The position numbers were made by a program, and so were the translations under genes. DNA of 64,000 nt from an uncultured Duncaniella sp. (GTDB lineage: Bacteria > Bacteroidota > Bacteroidia > Bacteroidales > Muribaculaceae), in contig CAJULW010000016.1 in the NCBI GenBank assembly GCA_910587515.1, positions 39,948-103,947 of the forward strand, written 5' to 3'. Under the pieces are notes generated by a model. The model saw nothing but the letters and a program-made list of their open reading frames with translations, was not told the DNA's origin and ran no database searches. This document shows, one piece after another, positions 16,331 through 25,435 of the stretch; the stretch's first letter is position 1; each line of letters begins with the position of its first letter.

Positions 16331-17863
16331 ATGGACCGTAAAGTCAGAGTGAGATTCGCCCCCTCCCCAACAGGGCCTCTGCATATAGGCGGTGTGCGTA
16401 CCGCCCTATACAACTACCTGTTCGCACGTCGCAACGGTGGCGACATGATCCTCCGCATCGAGGATACCGATTCCAACCGCTTCGTTCCTGGAGCGGAGGA
16501 ATACATAAACGAAGCTCTCGCCTGGCTTGGCATCGGCATTGATGAAGGCGTGCGCGAAGGAGGCAAATACGGTCCGTATAAACAAAGCGAACGTCGCGAC
16601 ATATATCGCGACCATGTAAAACGGCTTCTTGATTCAGGACGCGCGTACATTGCGTTCGACACCCCTGAAGAACTCGAGGCCGCACGCACCGCCACTCCCA
16701 ACTTCCAATACGACGCCACTACGCGGCTACGCATGCGCAACTCACTTTCAATGCCGGCTGACGAAGTAGAAAAACTTATCGAGGCCGGAACGCCCTACGT
16801 AGTACGTTTCCGCATCGAACCCGGCCGGGACGTGGAGGTCAACGATCTACTTAGAGGAAAGGTCACAATAAATTCGTCTATCCTTGACGATAAAGTCCTT
16901 TACAAAAGCGCTGACGACCTGCCTACCTACCATCTCGCCAATATCGTTGACGACCATCTAATGGAAATCTCACACGTCATACGCGGTGAAGAATGGTTGC
17001 CATCGGCTCCGCTGCATGTTCTACTCTACGAGGCTTTCGGCTGGGAGGAGACACGCCCGGAATTCGTCCATCTCCCACTCCTGCTTAAACCCGACGGCAA
17101 AGGGAAGCTGTCTAAACGCGATGGAGACCGCCTCGGATTTCCCGTATTCCCCCTTGAATGGCACGACCCGAAAACTGGAGCCATCTCAACCGGATACCGC
17201 GAATCAGGCTATCTTCCCGAAGCAGTGATCAACTTCCTCGCCCTTCTCGGATGGAACCCCGGTGATGACACGGAAATAATGTCGATGGATGAACTGATCC
17301 AAAAATTCTCCTTTGACCATTGCTCACGTTCGGGTGCGAAATTCGCATTTGACAAAGGAAGGTGGTTCAATCATGAATACATCCAATCGACACCCGACTG
17401 CGAACTCGCAACGCTTTTCCGCCCTGTGCTCAAATCCAAAGGTGTCAATCCCGACGACTTCAGCGACGACTATATAACCCGAGTGGTCGCCCTCGTTAAA
17501 GGACGCGTGAATTTTGTGGCCGAACTTTGGGATCAAGCCGGATTTTTCTTCGTCGCTCCCAAAAATTATGCTGAAAAAGACATCAAGAAACGATGGAAAG
17601 AAGACACTCCGGCCATACTCAACGAACTGACCAAAGTGCTCGCTTCCCTTCCTGATTTTAACTCGAAGACGGCCGAACCGATAGTCCTTGACTGGGTTGC
17701 CCAAAATGGTTATCATCTCGGAAATGTCATGAACGCTTTCCGGCTCACACTCGTAGGCGAATGCAAAGGCCCACACATATTCGACATAACAGAAATGATC
17801 GGCCGCGACGAGACAATCAGACGAATAAACGAAGGGATCGACAATATCAGCCTCCCCGGATAA
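16331..17863 (+). CDS. gltX: Glutamyl-tRNA synthetase
   Basis: 510 residues from [15 protein letters not shown]. It charges tRNA-Glu with glutamate using ATP. The HIGH motif is PLHIGG and the KMSKS motif is KLSKRDG, both class I signatures; the C-terminal half is the helical anticodon-binding region. The frame extends 53 codons upstream, but that part is not protein-like and lies before the promoter at 16255-16262. Whether it charges tRNA-Gln as well cannot be told. argC follows after 60 bases. Confidence 0.97.
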   Translation: MDRKVRVRFAPSPTGPLHIGGVRTALYNYLFARRNGGDMILRIEDTDSNRFVPGAEEYINEALAWLGIGIDEGVREGGKYGPYKQSERRDIYRDHVKRLLDSGRAYIAFDTPEELEAARTATPNFQYDATTRLRMRNSLSMPADEVEKLIEAGTPYVVRFRIEPGRDVEVNDLLRGKVTINSSILDDKVLYKSADDLPTYHLANIVDDHLMEISHVIRGEEWLPSAPLHVLLYEAFGWEETRPEFVHLPLLLKPDGKGKLSKRDGDRLGFPVFPLEWHDPKTGAISTGYRESGYLPEAVINFLALLGWNPGDDTEIMSMDELIQKFSFDHCSRSGAKFAFDKGRWFNHEYIQSTPDCELATLFRPVLKSKGVNPDDFSDDYITRVVALVKGRVNFVAELWDQAGFFFVAPKNYAEKDIKKRWKEDTPAILNELTKVLASLPDFNSKTAEPIVLDWVAQNGYHLGNVMNAFRLTLVGECKGPHIFDITEMIGRDETIRRINEGIDNISLPG

Positions 17864-17923
17864 ACCAATAACAGCCACACGTAAACAAAACGTCAATCAC
17901 CTAAAAATCTATAACAAAAAGCC

Positions 17924-18895
17924 ATGATAAAAGTAGGAATAATCGGCGGATCCGGTTATGCCGCCGGAGAGTTGATCCGTATTCTCCTCAACCATCCGGA
18001 CGTGGAACTTAAATGGGTTCATTCGCGGACGGTCGGAGGGCAGCGCATCATGGATGTACATCAAGGACTTCATGGCGAAATCGACATGTGCTTTTCTAGT
18101 AATTTCGACCTGAAAAACATAGATGTACTTTTCTGCTGCCGTCCAGCCGGCAAGACCCGTGAGTTCATTGAAACGCACACGATACCCGAGGAACTGAAAA
18201 TAATCGACCTCGCACGCGACCACCGTATCGAGGACGGGACACACGACTTCGTCTATGGACTCTCGGAGATAAACCGCAAGCCAATGGTGCGCGGAGCGCG
18301 CCACGTAGCCAATCCGGGATGTCTCGCCATGGCCTTGGAACTCTCGCTCATCCCATTGGCAAAAAATCTCCTGCTGAACTCCGACATACACACCACCGTC
18401 ATAACGGGAGCCACAAGCGAAGGCGCGGAAAGGCGTCCAACGACACATTATGCATGGCGCAACGACAACATGGTCGTATACCGCCCGTTCGCCCATCCGC
18501 AGCTTCCGGAAATAATCCAGGTGCTCAAAGCCATGCAACAAAGTTTCAACTCACAGATCCACATGCTCCCGATGCGAGGAGCCTTCTCGCGAGGCATCAT
18601 GGCTGTCAGCTATCTCGACTGTTCTCTCGACTTACCGGAAGTCATCAAAATCTACAGCGACTATTTCGCTGACCACAATTTCACATTCATCACATCCAAA
18701 ATACCCGATCTGAAAGATGTTGTGAACACCAACAAGTGCATAATACATCTTGACAAAATCGATGGAAAACTACTGATAACCGCCGTTATCGACAACCTGC
18801 TCAAAGGCGGAGCCGGCAACGCAGTCCACACCATGAACCTACTTTTCGGGCTACAGGAAACCACCGGCCTCACCATGAAGCCGGTAGCATACTGA
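17924..18895 (+). CDS. argC: N-acetyl-gamma-glutamyl-phosphate reductase
   Basis: 323 residues. It reduces N-acetylglutamyl phosphate with NADPH in arginine synthesis (in Bacteroidota probably with succinylated intermediates, as known for B. fragilis). The Rossmann start is IGIIGGSGYAAGEL-like (VGIIGGSGYAAGEL), the catalytic Cys lies in VANPGCLAM near residue 130, and GLSEINR is conserved. Length is that of the short ArgC type. No other arg genes are adjacent. A small porin and a GATE membrane protein follow on the same strand. Confidence 0.95.
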   Translation: MIKVGIIGGSGYAAGELIRILLNHPDVELKWVHSRTVGGQRIMDVHQGLHGEIDMCFSSNFDLKNIDVLFCCRPAGKTREFIETHTIPEELKIIDLARDHRIEDGTHDFVYGLSEINRKPMVRGARHVANPGCLAMALELSLIPLAKNLLLNSDIHTTVITGATSEGAERRPTTHYAWRNDNMVVYRPFAHPQLPEIIQVLKAMQQSFNSQIHMLPMRGAFSRGIMAVSYLDCSLDLPEVIKIYSDYFADHNFTFITSKIPDLKDVVNTNKCIIHLDKIDGKLLITAVIDNLLKGGAGNAVHTMNLLFGLQETTGLTMKPVAY

Positions 18896-18956
18896 CACCC
18901 GATACGCGCCCATCTATCCTCCACCTCTCCCATATCCCCCGCATATCATCACGTTT

Positions 18957-18973
18957 CTTAGTTAACCTTAAAT
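18957..18973 (+). promoter_or_regulatory. Porin leader segment complementary to the small-RNA core
   Basis: CTTAGTTAACCTTAAAT, 22-38 bases before the porin ATG, is the exact reverse complement of 17 bases of small RNA D (21515-21531 region), and 12 of them (TTAACCTTAAAT) also match A and B. Closer to the ATG the leader reads TCTAACCCC, similar to the rest of the complement. It is a candidate sRNA pairing site covering the ribosome entry region. Confidence 0.5.
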
Positions 18974-18994
18974 ACAACCTTACATTCTAACCCC

Positions 18995-20041
18995 ATGATG
19001 AAACACCTGCTGTGCACGGCCGTTGTATACACGTGCGCCCTATCATCATCAGCGCTGGATCTGCCTGTAGAGGCAAGTTCCGACGAAATCGCACGTCTCG
19101 AAATCAACGCCAGACTCGACTATCAACTCGACCGAAAGGACGGAAATACCGTCGACGGAAACACCGGGTTCGAAGGAAAATATCTTGTCATCCGACTTGA
19201 CGGCAATATAACCGACAACCTTTCCTACTCCTGGCGTCAACGACTCAACAAGAACCACAACGATGGTTCATTTTTCGACGCAACCGACTGGGTATGGCTC
19301 AACTACGACATTTCACAGAGATGGAGTGTCGCAGGAGGGAAACAAGTCGTAGCCATCGGTGGATGGGAATATGACCGCGCTCCGATCGACCTATACGGAT
19401 GTTCGGTATTCTGGAACAACATCCCATGCTATCAGATCGGAGCATCCGGATCACTAAAAATCACCGGAAACGACAAGCTCACCCTCCAATTCTGCCAAAG
19501 TCCGTTTTTCACAAGTGAAAACCGCAATCTCTACGCCTGCAACCTACTCTGGTCGGGAAACCACGGTATTTTCAACGCCCTCTATTCCGCCAACATCATT
19601 GAATATCTCCCCGGACGATACATAAGCTACCTCTCCCTTGGCAACCGCTTCTCGGCAGGCAAATTCACGCTCGAACTTGATTTCATGAACCGAGCCTCCT
19701 CTCGGCAGACGTTCTTTTTCGATGACATATCTCTGATGGGGGAACTATCCTTCCGCCCGACAGCGAAATGGAATCTTTTCGCCAAAATGACATACGATGT
19801 CAACCATTCGCGCTCAAAAGCAGACTACTGTGTCCTACCCGGGACAGAACTGACAATGGCCGGAGGTGGTTTGGAATTCTACCCCCTTTCAAACGGACGC
19901 CACACCCTGCGGCTGCACGCAAACTGCTATTATTCCTGGGGCAAAAACGCCAATGAAGCCAACGTCATGCAAGACAAGTCGCTCCTTGTAGATGTGGGTG
20001 TCAAATGGGACATGAATATTTTCTCTATAAAACGCAAATAA
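18995..20041 (+). CDS. Outer-membrane porin (OprO/OprP-like beta-barrel)
   Basis: 348 residues with a signal peptide ending near SSSALD. The mature protein is a series of alternating amphipathic beta strands with aromatic girdles (DWVWLNYDISQRW, YISYLSLGNRF, FTLELDFMN) and ends in a hydrophobic strand (WDMNIFSIKRK), as in trimeric porins. A short coiled segment that some relatives carry is missing. The substrate is unknown; relatives include phosphate-selective porins, but no selectivity residues are assigned. Its leader has a 17-base perfect complement to small RNA D. The GATE-domain gene begins 45 bases downstream and may be cotranscribed. Confidence 0.8.
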   Translation: MMKHLLCTAVVYTCALSSSALDLPVEASSDEIARLEINARLDYQLDRKDGNTVDGNTGFEGKYLVIRLDGNITDNLSYSWRQRLNKNHNDGSFFDATDWVWLNYDISQRWSVAGGKQVVAIGGWEYDRAPIDLYGCSVFWNNIPCYQIGASGSLKITGNDKLTLQFCQSPFFTSENRNLYACNLLWSGNHGIFNALYSANIIEYLPGRYISYLSLGNRFSAGKFTLELDFMNRASSRQTFFFDDISLMGELSFRPTAKWNLFAKMTYDVNHSRSKADYCVLPGTELTMAGGGLEFYPLSNGRHTLRLHANCYYSWGKNANEANVMQDKSLLVDVGVKWDMNIFSIKRK

Positions 20042-20085
20042 CGGCTCTTTTACCTTACAATTTATAATCCAATAAAAAATCTGTC

Positions 20086-21273
20086 ATGGATTCACAGGCC
20101 AATGAAAAACAACTATCGACACCGTCGAAATCTCCTTTAAAGACAATCACATCGTATATCCCGCAAGGGGTGCCGTGCCTCGTTATCATAATAGGGCTTT
20201 TCTATTACCTCGGATCGGTCATGGGGCTGCCCAACATGCTCAACACCATTATGCACACGGCTCACGACCTACTTATAAACACAGTGTTCTATCTTATGGG
20301 TATATGCGTCGTCACCGGAGCCGTCGGAAGGCTGTTCGTTGAATTCGGGGTCGTAAGCCTGCTCGAAAAGATATTGCGACCGCTCATGGGACCGCTCTTT
20401 CGTCTGCCAGGCGTCGCATCGCTCGGTGCTGTAATGACCTTTCTCAGCGACAATCCGGCCATCATTTCCCTGTCTCAAGACAAACGTTTCAGCCGCTATT
20501 TCAAAAAATACCAATACATCTCCCTGACTAATTTCGGTACAGCCTTCGGTATGGGACTTCTCGTAATGGTATTCATGGTAGGACAAGGCTTTTATCTCGC
20601 TCCTTTCATCGGATTGGCCGGAGCAGTGGGCGGTTGTGTGGTCTCGACCCGTCTCATGCAACACTTCGTAATAAAAGCATATCCGAAATTCGCTGAAGAA
20701 AATGTCATTGACGACAATACCGAAGAAATGGAAGATGAAAAGCCGGACAGCAAATCACTCCCGATCCGCGTGCTCAACGCGCTGCTCGACGGAGGCCGCA
20801 CCGGAGTAGACGTCGGCATAGCGATCATACCGGGCGTCCTCATCATCTCGACTCTTGTCATGATCCTTACGTTCGGAGCGTCAGCCAACGGAGAATACAC
20901 CGGAGCCGCATACGAAGGCGTAGAACTCCTGCCATGGCTCGCACAAAAAATCAACATTGTCTTCGAATGGCTTTTCGGATTCACCGACCCGCACCTCGTA
21001 GCCTTCCCAATCACAGCCTTGGGAGCTGTCGGAGCCGCCCTGAGCCTCGTCCCCAACTTCATAAGCCAAGGATGGATCGATGGAAACGCAATCGCCGTCT
21101 TCACGGCCATTGGCATGTGTTGGAGCGGATACCTCAGCACACACACCGCCATGCTCGACTCGCTCGGCTATCGTGAACTTACAACCAAAGCCATTCTCGC
21201 CCACACTATAGGCGGAATCTTCGCTGCCGTACTTGCTCACTGCCTTTATATGATAGTCACACTGCTGCTCTAA
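20086..21273 (+). CDS. GATE (nucleoside-recognition) domain membrane protein, YjiH-like
   Basis: 395 residues, about nine membrane helices. Two GATE-like segments are seen: the first around 80-190 (GAVGRLFVEFGVV, SDNPAIISLSQD, NFGTAFGMG) and the second around 240-380 (IPGVLIISTLV, FPITALGAVGAALS, HTAMLDSLGY). This matches YjiH-family proteins, relatives of SpmA/SpmB and of concentrative nucleoside transporters. The substrate is not known and transport is inferred. The middle (about 205-225) is a charged cytoplasmic loop. A perfect 15-bp terminator follows. Confidence 0.8.
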   Translation: MDSQANEKQLSTPSKSPLKTITSYIPQGVPCLVIIIGLFYYLGSVMGLPNMLNTIMHTAHDLLINTVFYLMGICVVTGAVGRLFVEFGVVSLLEKILRPLMGPLFRLPGVASLGAVMTFLSDNPAIISLSQDKRFSRYFKKYQYISLTNFGTAFGMGLLVMVFMVGQGFYLAPFIGLAGAVGGCVVSTRLMQHFVIKAYPKFAEENVIDDNTEEMEDEKPDSKSLPIRVLNALLDGGRTGVDVGIAIIPGVLIISTLVMILTFGASANGEYTGAAYEGVELLPWLAQKINIVFEWLFGFTDPHLVAFPITALGAVGAALSLVPNFISQGWIDGNAIAVFTAIGMCWSGYLSTHTAMLDSLGYRELTTKAILAHTIGGIFAAVLAHCLYMIVTLLL

Positions 21274-21296
21274 ATACATCTAAAATATAATCCAAC

Positions 21297-21340
21297 TTCA
21301 TCCGTTGAACGCTTTTTGACAAAAACGTTCAACGGATGAA
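21297..21340 (+). terminator. Terminator after the GATE gene
   Basis: TTCATCCGTTGAACG and CGTTCAACGGATGAA form a perfect 15-bp stem with a T- and A-rich loop. The tail is AATTATC rather than a T run, so termination efficiency is uncertain. Confidence 0.6.
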
Positions 21341-21424
21341 AATTATCGGAACATATTTAAAACATCGTATTTGCCACACACCGATATGAAATTGATATGA
21401 TCAGAAGTTTCGATAATTACAAAT

Positions 21425-21477
21425 AAAAAAATCCGCGGAGAAAAAACGGGACAACCGTAATTCTTCGCGGATTTTTT
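21425..21477. terminator. Bidirectional terminator between the GATE gene and small RNA D
   Basis: AAAAAATCCGCGGAGAA pairs with TTCTTCGCGGATTTTTT (17 pairs with one G-T), and the loop itself holds ACGG/CCGT. A run of T follows on both strands. It can stop both the plus-strand GATE transcript and anything reading left from small RNA D. Confidence 0.75.
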
Positions 21478-21484
21478 ACGGATA

Positions 21485-21551
21485 TAAAAAATTGATTGTC
21501 TCACGACAACCAATCTTAGTTAACCTTAAATCTAATACCATGAAAAACACG
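21485..21551 (-). ncRNA. Small RNA, paralog D
   Basis: On the minus strand the -7 box TATATTTG is at 21555-21562. The core CGTGTTTTTCATGGTATTAG continues as ATTTAAGGTTAA, as in A and B, followed by the hairpin AAGATTGGTTGTC-GTGA-GACAATCAATTTTT. All arm positions pair (two G-T), the loop is a GNRA-type GTGA, and T follows. Predicted length is about 67 nt. It lies between the GATE and parC genes, pointing away from parC. Its bases ATTTAAGGTTAACTAAG are the exact complement of the porin leader at 18957-18973. Likely trans-acting small RNA; ends predicted from sequence. Confidence 0.75.
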
Positions 21552-21745
21552 CTACAAATATAGCGACTTTTCAAAACACCCACAAATTTTACGCAATAAA
21601 ACTGCTACTTTTTAACATTATTTTTGTCTTTTTGAATGCAAAACATAGTTTTACTTGGATTTTTGGCATAAAAACACCCTTAAAATAGCAAATTGCCAAT
21701 CACCGTAAACTCTACCGCACATTAGGAAAAAGGCAAAAAATTTCA

Positions 21746-21753
21746 TATCTTTG
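21746..21753 (+). promoter_or_regulatory. Promoter of the parC operon (-7 box TATCTTTG)
   Basis: A perfect TAnnTTTG box 23 bases before the ATG at 21777. The 200 bases between it and small RNA D hold no gene. Confidence 0.7.
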
Positions 21754-21776
21754 CGAATAGAAAACAATTGTGTACA

Positions 21777-24488
21777 ATGAGTGAGGACAACTATCCGACC
21801 GATCCGATAAACGAGACTGGAGAGATCGCGCCCGAGAGCGATACAACGGCAACCACATCAGAAAATTTCGATCCCAAAATCATAGTAGACACGAGCAATG
21901 ACACTGTACGCCACCAATTGCGCGGCATGTACCAGAGCTGGTTTCTCGACTATGCGAGCTACGTTATACTCGAACGTGCCGTACCAAACATCGAGGATGG
22001 GCTCAAACCTGTCCAGCGACGTATCCTTCACTCAATGAAACTCCTTGACGACGGACGTTTCAACAAAGTCGCCAACATCGTGGGCAACACAATGCAGTTC
22101 CATCCACATGGAGACGCATCCATCTATGAAGCCCTTGTCCAACTCGGCCAAAAAGAGCTCCTCGTAGAAACCCAGGGAAACTGGGGCAACACACTGACAG
22201 GTGCAGGCGCAGCCGCAGGACGTTATATCGAAGCCCGCCTGTCACAGTTCGCACTCGATGTTGTCTACAACCCCAAAGTGACCGAATGGACACTCAGCTA
22301 TGACGGACGTAAGAAAGAACCCGTGACACTACCGGTTAAATTCCCTCTGCTCCTGTCAAAAGGGGCCGAAGGAATTGCTGTGGGACTTTCGTCAAAAATA
22401 CTCCCGCACAATTTCAATGAAATCATAGACGCAGCCATAGCCTATCTAAAAGGAGAGAATTTCACGTTATATCCCGACTTCTTTACGGGAGGCTCAATCG
22501 ACGTTTCCCGCTACAATGACGGTGAACGCGGAGGCGTGGTCAAGATACGGGCCAAGATCGAAAAGATCGACAACAAGACCCTTGCGATAACGGAAATTCC
22601 TTACGGGAAAACCACCGCCACACTTATCGAGTCGATAATCAAAGCTCAGGAAACCGGTAAAATCAAGATACGAAGCGTCGACGACAACACCGCTCAAACC
22701 GCCAACGTAATAGTCCATCTTCAACCAGGGACATCGAGCGACAAAACGATAGACGCACTCTACGCATTCACCGACTGTGAGGTCTCGGTCTCGCCCAACT
22801 GCTGCGTCATCTCCGACAACAAACCCCACTTCATCGGAGTCAGCGACGTACTCCGCCACAATGTCGACAGCACACGGACCATACTCGGACGCGAACTCCG
22901 CATACAACTCGACGAGGTGCGGGAGCAACTGCATTTCGCCTCTCTCGAACGCATATTCATCGAGGAACGCATCTACAAAGACAAAGAATACGAAGAAAGC
23001 GAAAACCGCGAACAGGCCATAGCACACATACGGGGACGGCTCGAAGCATTCAAGAATATCTTCATCCGTGAAATCACGGACGACGACATCATACGACTTT
23101 TCGAAATCAAAATGGGGCGTATATTGAAATTCAATGTCGCCAAATGCGAAGAGCAGATAGCCTCCTACCACGAGCGCATAAAAGACCTCAACTCAAAACT
23201 CGATAAACTCACCGACTTCACCATCGACTGGTATGCCTCCTTGAAACGCAAATACGGAGAAGCATACCCGCGCATGACCGTAATAAGAAACTTCGACAGC
23301 ATCCAGGCCGCAGCCGTAGCCGAGGCCAACGAAAAACTATACATCAACCGCGAAGAAGGCTTCATCGGCACATCGTTGAAGAAAGATGAATACCTATGCA
23401 ACTGCTCATCGATCGACGATGTGATAATCTTCTACAAAGACGGACGCTACAAGGTGGTGAAAGTACAGGAAAAGCTATTCATCGGCAAAAACATACTCCA
23501 CGTCGACGTGTTCAAACGCAACGACAGACGCACCGTCTACAATGCGATTTACCAAAACGGCAAAGGCGGGACATATTACATGAAACGATTCTCAGTCACT
23601 GGAATCACACGTGACAAGGAATACAATCTGACACCCGGTGAACCCGGCAGCCGCGTATGCTGGTTTACCGTAAACCCCAACGGAGAAGCGGAAGTAGTCA
23701 AAGTCACACTGAAGCCCAAACTGAGACTCAAGACCTTACAGTTTGATGTAGACTTCTCAAAAATGGCCATTAAAGGACGCGGAGCCATGGGCAATATTGT
23801 AACGCGCAACGAAGTCCACCGCTTCTCGCTCAAAGAAAAAGGACACTCCACACTCGGAGGACGTGACGTTTGGTATGATCCGGATGTCATGCGGCTTAAC
23901 TATGACGGACGCGGGGAATATCTCGGTGAATTCAATTCAGACGACCTCGTACTCGTCATCCAGAAAAACGGAGAATATTACACCTCCACCTTCGAGTCAT
24001 CCAACCATTATCCCGACAACATATTGCGAATCGAGAAGTTTTCTCCCCACAAGGTCTGGACGGCCATACTCGATGACGCAGATCAGAAATACCCGTATAT
24101 CAAACGCTTCACATTCGAACCGTCGGCCAAGCCGCTACGCTATCTCGGAGACAACGAAAAATCATCGCTGATCCTGCTGAGCGACGAAGCGGGACTAAGA
24201 ATAGAAGTCAACTTCGGAGGCAACGACTCGTTCAGGCCTCCGATGGAAGTCGTGGCGCGCGATTTTATTGCCGTCAAATCCGTACGTGCCAAAGGGAAAA
24301 GGCTTACGACGTTCACGATCGGAAATATCACGGAACTTGAGCCGGTCGTGACCGATGACAATGAAGATCTCGCAGAGGACGAAACAACCGATATACCCAC
24401 CAACACGGATCTCGCATCCGAAAACCAAACGGAGCTCAGCGACGATGAGGTACGCGACGAGCTCACCGGCCAGCAACGACTGTTCTGA
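21777..24488 (+). CDS. parC: DNA topoisomerase IV subunit A (ParC type)
   Basis: 903 residues. With ParE it decatenates chromosomes by double-strand passage. The N-terminal winged helix carries the catalytic Tyr150 in AAGRYIEARLS. The fluoroquinolone region reads HPHGDASIYE, residues 109-118. Residues 550-850 form a beta-propeller-like C-terminal domain (GKGGTYYMKRF, RGAMGNIV) without the QRRGGKG GyrA box, which favours ParC over GyrA. The tail after 860 is acidic. At the position of E. coli GyrA Ser83 it has Ala114. parE is not in the window. It heads a run with a DUF3316 protein, an S41 peptidase and dnaE. Confidence 0.9.
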   Translation: MSEDNYPTDPINETGEIAPESDTTATTSENFDPKIIVDTSNDTVRHQLRGMYQSWFLDYASYVILERAVPNIEDGLKPVQRRILHSMKLLDDGRFNKVANIVGNTMQFHPHGDASIYEALVQLGQKELLVETQGNWGNTLTGAGAAAGRYIEARLSQFALDVVYNPKVTEWTLSYDGRKKEPVTLPVKFPLLLSKGAEGIAVGLSSKILPHNFNEIIDAAIAYLKGENFTLYPDFFTGGSIDVSRYNDGERGGVVKIRAKIEKIDNKTLAITEIPYGKTTATLIESIIKAQETGKIKIRSVDDNTAQTANVIVHLQPGTSSDKTIDALYAFTDCEVSVSPNCCVISDNKPHFIGVSDVLRHNVDSTRTILGRELRIQLDEVREQLHFASLERIFIEERIYKDKEYEESENREQAIAHIRGRLEAFKNIFIREITDDDIIRLFEIKMGRILKFNVAKCEEQIASYHERIKDLNSKLDKLTDFTIDWYASLKRKYGEAYPRMTVIRNFDSIQAAAVAEANEKLYINREEGFIGTSLKKDEYLCNCSSIDDVIIFYKDGRYKVVKVQEKLFIGKNILHVDVFKRNDRRTVYNAIYQNGKGGTYYMKRFSVTGITRDKEYNLTPGEPGSRVCWFTVNPNGEAEVVKVTLKPKLRLKTLQFDVDFSKMAIKGRGAMGNIVTRNEVHRFSLKEKGHSTLGGRDVWYDPDVMRLNYDGRGEYLGEFNSDDLVLVIQKNGEYYTSTFESSNHYPDNILRIEKFSPHKVWTAILDDADQKYPYIKRFTFEPSAKPLRYLGDNEKSSLILLSDEAGLRIEVNFGGNDSFRPPMEVVARDFIAVKSVRAKGKRLTTFTIGNITELEPVVTDDNEDLAEDETTDIPTNTDLASENQTELSDDEVRDELTGQQRLF

Positions 24489-24530
24489 CCACTGAATAAA
24501 ACCGTCCATTACCTCTCTATCCATCAATCA

Positions 24531-25391
24531 ATGACTCAACGCACAATCCTGACATTGCTCATCATACTCTCGTCCATGGCGTCAAAAGCCGGCATAAACG
24601 GATCTGACTCTGTCACAGTCTTGCGACCGGTATTCACGGCCTATACGCTCGAGACCGGTTCTGCGAAACTCACAGACACATACCTCACTCCCCTCATATA
24701 CGAAGGCTGGCACACTGCTTTTGACTACCAACGATACCAGGCGATGAGATTTTCGCCTGACAAATGGACGATGCGCCTGCATCTTAACCTCCGGCTCGAC
24801 AAGACGGACAATCCCGCCCGCAACGCCTCAATGTGGGATCTGATGCTAAACACAGACTGGGGTATGATGCATAAATTCCGGCCACTGCCATCTCTGACAC
24901 TTGCTGCCGGAGCATCTACTGGAATCGAAATCGGCTGCCTCTACAACGCTCGCAACGGGAACAATCCGGCTTCAGCGAAGGCTGCCTGGACCGTCAATCT
25001 GACAGGCTTCGCCTCATACCGCACCCGAATCGGAAGCCTGCCTGTTACTTTCACATACCAGCCGACGCTACCGGTGACAGGTGTCTTCTTTTCACCGGAC
25101 TATGGCGAACTCTACTACGAAATATATCTCGGTGACCATTCAGGACTGACGCATTTGGCATGGTGGGGCAGCTATTTCAAACTTGACAACCAACTGACAG
25201 CCGATATCCATTTCGGCAACACGAATCTGCGTTTCGGCTATCACGGCACCGTATTTTCTTCAAAAGTAAACCATATCGTGACCAATATCTCGACTCACGC
25301 TTTTACCATAGGCATCAGTGGAGAGTGGATGTCAGTCAATTCACGCAAAGGCATATCTCCAAAAGCACGCTTGATAAACGCCTTGTATTGA
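24531..25391 (+). CDS. DUF3316-like outer-membrane or periplasmic protein
   Basis: 286 residues with a signal peptide (MTQRTILTLLIILSSMASKAG). The mature chain alternates hydrophobic and polar residues in about twelve strands (WTMRLHLNLRL, TLAAGASTGIEIG, LPVTFTYQPTLPV, LRFGYHGTVF), which suggests a small barrel. The GVFFSPDYGELYYEI segment is shared by DUF3316 proteins of Bacteroidales; function is not known. It starts 42 bases after parC and ends 44 before the S41 gene, so it is probably part of that operon. Confidence 0.7.
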   Translation: MTQRTILTLLIILSSMASKAGINGSDSVTVLRPVFTAYTLETGSAKLTDTYLTPLIYEGWHTAFDYQRYQAMRFSPDKWTMRLHLNLRLDKTDNPARNASMWDLMLNTDWGMMHKFRPLPSLTLAAGASTGIEIGCLYNARNGNNPASAKAAWTVNLTGFASYRTRIGSLPVTFTYQPTLPVTGVFFSPDYGELYYEIYLGDHSGLTHLAWWGSYFKLDNQLTADIHFGNTNLRFGYHGTVFSSKVNHIVTNISTHAFTIGISGEWMSVNSRKGISPKARLINALY

Positions 25392-25435
25392 CAGCCATAT
25401 ATGCCAAACCACGAAAATTCCTCCCGACTTCCCAA

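Noticed and set aside
17324..18541. Long minus-strand open frames (190 and 210 codons) over gltX and argC
   Set aside because: They lie antisense to well-recognised genes, are rich in Phe/Tyr/Val typical of mirrored codons, and have no family motif or promoter.
21540..21563. Seven-codon plus-strand frame (MKNTLQI) opposite small RNA D, with a leader-like sequence before its ATG
   Set aside because: The plus strand looks like a Bacteroidota gene start only because it is the complement of the sRNA core. There is no further reading frame and the -7 box points the other way.
22494..23171. 225-codon minus-strand frame inside parC, and a 219-codon one at 28395-29054 inside dnaE
   Set aside because: Shadow frames of conserved genes; composition and lack of motifs argue against coding.
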